Shown in pieces: positions 5,608-7,872 of a stretch of DNA of 7,872 bases. Within the stretch, counting starts at the first letter, position 1; the number at the start of each line of letters is the position of its first letter. The DNA comes from Candidatus Aerophobota bacterium (GTDB lineage Bacteria > Aerophobota > Aerophobia > Aerophobales > JAGHCO01). The position numbers were made by a program, and so were the translations under genes. A model generated the notes under the pieces. The model did not search any database. It was not told where the DNA came from and was given only the letters and a program-made list of their open reading frames with translations. Location of the stretch: NCBI GenBank assembly GCA_021160405.1, contig JAGHCO010000207.1, positions 1-7,872 on the forward strand. The letters are read 5' to 3'.

Positions 5608-5636
5608 TTGACAAAAAGTAATACTATTTGTAAAAT
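5608..5636 (+). promoter_or_regulatory. Sigma70-like promoter of the AAA+ ATPase gene
   Basis: A perfect -35 TTGACA at 5608-5613, a 17-bp spacer and -10 TAAAAT at 5631-5636. Transcription would be expected to begin around 5642-5644, only 2-4 nt before the ATG at 5646, and there is no Shine-Dalgarno sequence. The message is therefore predicted to be leaderless or nearly so. Confidence 0.75.
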
Positions 5637-5645
5637 ACAAGCGGC

Positions 5646-6824
5646 ATGAATGAAATTAAATCAAGGCTAATACTGGAGAAGATTAAACCCTATTTTAACT
5701 CGCCTGAGGCAATTATAATTACAGGGATGAGAAGGACCGGCAAGACTACTCTTTTAAATTTTCTTTACAATCAAATCTACTCTCGGAATAAAATCTTTAT
5801 TGATTTTGAAAATCCTTTAAATCGCAGATACTTTGAGGAAAAAGATTATGAAAGAATTAAAAAGAATCTGGAATTTTTGGGAATTAATTTTGACGAAAAT
5901 TCCTATATTTTCGGTGATGAAATTCAATTCGTAAAAAACTTCCCTTCAGTTGCCAAATACTTTATTGACCATTATAAAGTAAAATTCTTTTTAACAGGTT
6001 CGGCAAGTTTTTATCTGAAAAATCTTTTTACAGAGTCCCTTGCTGGCAGAAAGTACATTTTTGAACTTTATCCGTTAACTTTCCCTGAATTTCTTGTGTT
6101 TAAGGGAGTAAATTTAAAAATTCCCGAAAAATCAGAAGATGTAACTTCTTCTATTTTTGAGGCTCTATCTTCCCTATACGAGGAGTATATTTTGTTTGGA
6201 GGTTTTCCCGGAGTGGTTTTAAAGACAAGTTTGGAAGAAAAGAAAAAAGTATTAGAAGAGATTTTTACGTCTTTTTTCCAGTTGGAAGTAGTGCAATTAG
6301 GAAATTTTAGAAAGAATGATATAGTAAGGGATTTGATACTCCTCTTAATGCAAAGGGTAGGCTCCAGATTGGATATACAGAAGCTCTCCAGAGAACTAAG
6401 CATCTCCCGTGCCACATTAACTAATTATCTCTCTTTTTTAGAAGGCACTTACTTTATAAAAACTATAAAACCGTTCAGCAGGGGCAGAGATGTTGAGATC
6501 AGGAAGATGCCCAAATTGTATATCATTGATTCAGGAATTGCCAACCATTTTGCAAGGCTGAATACAGGAGTTCTCTTTGAAAATAGTGTATTTCAGAATT
6601 TAGTGGTAAGGGATGGAATTATTAATTATTATAAAAGAAAAAGCGGTGGAGAGATAGATTTCATTTCAAACGGAGAAAAAGCATACGAAGTTAAAATTAA
6701 CCCCCAGGAATCAGATGTAAAGAAACTAAAAGAGCTTTCTAAAACTCTTAATTTAAAAGAATACAAAATAGTAAGCAAGACCTATTCTCCTCTGGAGGGG
6801 GTAATTTATGGATTTATGCTTTAA
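5646..6824 (+). CDS. AAA+ ATPase with DUF4143 domain (COG1373 type)
   Basis: A 392-residue predicted cytosolic ATPase. The N-terminal half has Walker A GMRRTGKTT (27-35, K33), Walker B YIFGDEIQ (87-94, D91/E92), a sensor-1-like FFLTGSAS (114-121) and the family blocks LAGRKY (132-137) and LYPLTFPEFL (141-150). The C-terminal DUF4143 region has a winged-helix-like segment (KLSRELSISRATLTNYLSFL, 246-265), then KLYIIDSGIANHF (290-302). It ends in GGEIDFI...AYEVK (334-350), whose D338 and E348-x-K350 resemble a PD-(D/E)XK nuclease-like core. Nuclease activity is not established for the family. These ATPases are often multi-copy and their cellular role is poorly known. The gene has its own promoter (5608-5636), no ribosome site and no obvious partner, so it appears monocistronic. 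It is intact and of typical length. Confidence 0.9.
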   Translation: MNEIKSRLILEKIKPYFNSPEAIIITGMRRTGKTTLLNFLYNQIYSRNKIFIDFENPLNRRYFEEKDYERIKKNLEFLGINFDENSYIFGDEIQFVKNFPSVAKYFIDHYKVKFFLTGSASFYLKNLFTESLAGRKYIFELYPLTFPEFLVFKGVNLKIPEKSEDVTSSIFEALSSLYEEYILFGGFPGVVLKTSLEEKKKVLEEIFTSFFQLEVVQLGNFRKNDIVRDLILLLMQRVGSRLDIQKLSRELSISRATLTNYLSFLEGTYFIKTIKPFSRGRDVEIRKMPKLYIIDSGIANHFARLNTGVLFENSVFQNLVVRDGIINYYKRKSGGEIDFISNGEKAYEVKINPQESDVKKLKELSKTLNLKEYKIVSKTYSPLEGVIYGFML

Positions 6825-6847
6825 CCTGAGAGTATACAGGGGTCGTA

Positions 6848-6866
6848 TCTTAACATTTGACATTTA
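6848..6866 (+). repeat. Left 19-bp inverted repeat
   Basis: TCTTAACATTTGACATTTA, an exact reverse complement of 7854-7872. It contains the -35 hexamer TTGACA of the transposase promoter. Its TTAAC (6850-6854) can also pair with GTTAA (6867-6871) just inside the repeat, giving a weak 5-bp hairpin found only at the left end. Confidence 0.95.
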
Positions 6867-6885
6867 GTTAATTTTGTAATATGCT
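6857..6885 (+). promoter_or_regulatory. Promoter of the transposase gene, overlapping the left repeat
   Basis: -35 TTGACA at 6857-6862, a 17-bp spacer and -10 TATGCT at 6880-6885 (TAATAT at 6877-6882 is an alternative with a poor 14-bp spacer). The expected start site of about 6891-6893 is 2-4 nt before the ATG at 6895, again with no ribosome site, so the transcript is predicted to be leaderless. Transposase binding to the repeat would cover the -35 box and could autoregulate. Confidence 0.65.
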
Positions 6886-6894
6886 TACTACATT

Positions 6895-7872
6895 ATGGTA
6901 AGAGCTTTAAGATTATCTTTTGAAAATGCGTTTTATCATGTAACCGCACGAGGCATAAGAAAGGAAAACATCTTTTATTCAGATAAAGATAAAAAGGTCT
7001 TCCTGGATAAAATGAATGAGACCTTTGATAAGTATTCGTTTGTCTTGTACGCCTACTGTCTTATGGATAACCATTATCATCTATTTATCAAAACCCCGTT
7101 TGCCAACATATCTCAAGGTATGCACTATCTCAATACATCCTATGCCAACTGGTTTAGAGCAAAGCATAAACTTATGGGAACAATATTCCAGGGCAGATAT
7201 AAATCTATCCTTGTTGATGAGGATAGTTATGCTTTAGTCCTTTCAGCATATATCCACTTAAATCCTCTAAGGGCAGGTATGGTTGAAAATATAGAGGATT
7301 ATCCATTTTCCAGCTTCTTAGACTATATCGGTAAGAGAAGTCCTCTTGTAAGAAGACTGGATATGTCGCTAATTTTAAATATGTTGTCTGATGATATAAA
7401 GCAGTCTCAAAAAAGATATCAACAGTTTGTTATGGAAAATGTAGGCCTTAAAAATCCTCTTGAAAAAAGCTATAAAAATATTGCTTTGGGCAATGAGAAA
7501 TTTATAGAAAGAATAAAAAATAAAATAGACTCATTAGGTCAAAATCGGGAGGTCAGCCGTATCAAAGATGTCAGCTTGCCATCTAAAGAGAAAATAATTG
7601 ATATTATATCTAAGCAATTCAATGTGGAAAAAGATAAAATATTTGAAAAAAGAAGGGGCAACATCTACCGGAAATTAACTTTATATTTTTTAAAGAAGTA
7701 TTCAGCATTGTCATTGAAGCAGATAGGAGAACTATTTAATATGGATTATGTTGCTGTTTCTCAATCAGCTAAAAGATTTGAAAATGAGATGAAAAAGAAT
7801 AAAATTGCTTTAAAGATGGCAAAAGAAGTGGCGGAAGTGTTGAAAAAGGGAAATAAATGTCAAATGTTAAGA
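6895..7872 (+). CDS. REP-associated tyrosine transposase (Y1, HUH), 3'-partial
   Basis: An open frame of 326 codons runs off the window edge. The N-terminal domain (1 to about 140) is a Y1 HUH transposase: RLSFENAFYHVTARGIRKEN (6-25), the metal-binding H60-Y61-H62 in CLMDNHYHLFIKTP (55-68), a candidate catalytic Y83 in NTSYANWF, then FQGRYKSI (98-105), and AYIHLNPLRAGMV (118-130). These enzymes cut and rejoin single-stranded DNA at REP hairpins through a 5' phosphotyrosine. Residues about 230-300 form a helix-turn-helix like the DnaA C-terminal domain (SLKQIGELFNMDYVAVSQSA, 273-292), often fused in this subgroup. The last residues CQMLR are encoded by the right inverted repeat. The first in-frame ATG is used; no stop codon interrupts it, so the copy may be active. 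Confidence 0.93.
   Translation, partial: MVRALRLSFENAFYHVTARGIRKENIFYSDKDKKVFLDKMNETFDKYSFVLYAYCLMDNHYHLFIKTPFANISQGMHYLNTSYANWFRAKHKLMGTIFQGRYKSILVDEDSYALVLSAYIHLNPLRAGMVENIEDYPFSSFLDYIGKRSPLVRRLDMSLILNMLSDDIKQSQKRYQQFVMENVGLKNPLEKSYKNIALGNEKFIERIKNKIDSLGQNREVSRIKDVSLPSKEKIIDIISKQFNVEKDKIFEKRRGNIYRKLTLYFLKKYSALSLKQIGELFNMDYVAVSQSAKRFENEMKKNKIALKMAKEVAEVLKKGNKCQMLR
7854..7872 (-). repeat. Right 19-bp inverted repeat, cut by the window end
   Basis: TAAATGTCAAATGTTAAGA, an exact reverse complement of 6848-6866. It lies inside the transposase reading frame and encodes its last visible residues. It likely continues past the window. Confidence 0.95.

Larger units (their letters stand above)
6839..7872 (+). 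mobile_element. REP-associated Y1 transposon, right end beyond window
   Basis: The transposase gene is enclosed by a perfect 19-bp inverted repeat (6848-6866 and 7854-7872). The left end probably starts further out at GGGGTCGTAT (6839-6848). The right repeat is cut by the window edge, so its outer part cannot be compared. The element starts 14 bp after the ATPase stop codon. No target-site duplication can be tested because the right flank is missing. Single-gene units of a Y1 transposase between inverted repeats are the usual form of REP/RAYT elements. Confidence 0.8.

Noticed and set aside
6068..6415. 115-codon open frame on the minus strand
   Set aside because: Antisense to the DUF4143 ATPase gene, low complexity, no support.
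6825..6840. CCTG...CAGG stem after the ATPase gene as a terminator
   Set aside because: Only 4 bp with an 8-nt loop and no T-run; not a credible intrinsic terminator.
7016..7237. 73-codon open frame on the plus strand
   Set aside because: A different frame inside the transposase gene, whose HUH motif and long open frame clearly own this DNA.
1..7872. tRNA, rRNA, CRISPR array or riboswitch
   Set aside because: No regularly spaced direct repeats, no tRNA arms or CCA context, and no recognisable riboswitch core were seen on either strand by eye.

Overview
The window is AT-rich bacterial DNA (roughly one third G+C, many AAA/AGA/ATA codons). It reads as a piece of an uncultured anaerobe, possibly from a candidate phylum. 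Three things point that way: a V-type (A/V-like) ATPase with a sodium-binding signature, a bacterial UvrB tail, and REP-family transposase and repeat debris of the kind seen in such lineages. The phylum cannot be fixed from the sequence. Every gene seen is on the + strand.

Layout. (1) 1-1193: the last 43 codons of uvrB, whose stop overlaps the start of a V-ATPase rotor-ring gene (atpK), then the peripheral-stalk gene atpE. The other V-ATPase genes (I, C, F, A, B, D) are absent here, so the cluster is split. (2) 1228-4109: a nucleotide-sugar operon made of wbpA (UDP-GlcNAc 6-dehydrogenase) and a 520-residue fusion of a WbpB-like 3-dehydrogenase, a WbpD-like left-handed beta-helix N-acetyltransferase and a C-terminal zinc ribbon. 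These enzymes belong to the UDP-GlcNAc(3NAc)A / UDP-ManNAc(3NAc)A pathway for surface polysaccharide. Both genes start with TTG. (3) 4200-5344: an accessory patch. It holds an intact DUF4258-DUF2283 pair (toxin-antitoxin-like), then the last ~48 codons of a UDP-GlcNAc 2-epimerase (wbpI/wecB type). Next come a 101-bp nested palindromic element, the tail of a second DUF4258 gene and a second intact DUF2283 gene. So the polysaccharide operon once continued into an epimerase that has been mostly replaced, and the second pair has lost most of its toxin-side gene. (4) 5345-5607: about 260 bp with no confident gene. (5) 5608-6824: a strong sigma70-like promoter followed almost at once by a COG1373-type AAA+ ATPase/DUF4143 gene. 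(6) about 6839 to the window end: a REP-associated tyrosine (Y1, HUH) transposase gene bounded by perfect 19-bp inverted repeats. The left repeat supplies the -35 box, and the right repeat encodes the C-terminal residues seen at the window edge. The gene is open at the 3' edge.

How it fits together: regions 1 and 2 are housekeeping and envelope functions packed in operon style. Regions 3-6 look like successive insertion and decay at the end of the polysaccharide operon. I do not see a clearly new multi-gene system. The items most worth checking are the repeat-embedded promoter and C-terminus of the transposon, the epimerase relic beside the DUF4258/DUF2283 module, the half-lost second pair next to the palindrome, and the WbpB-WbpD fusion.
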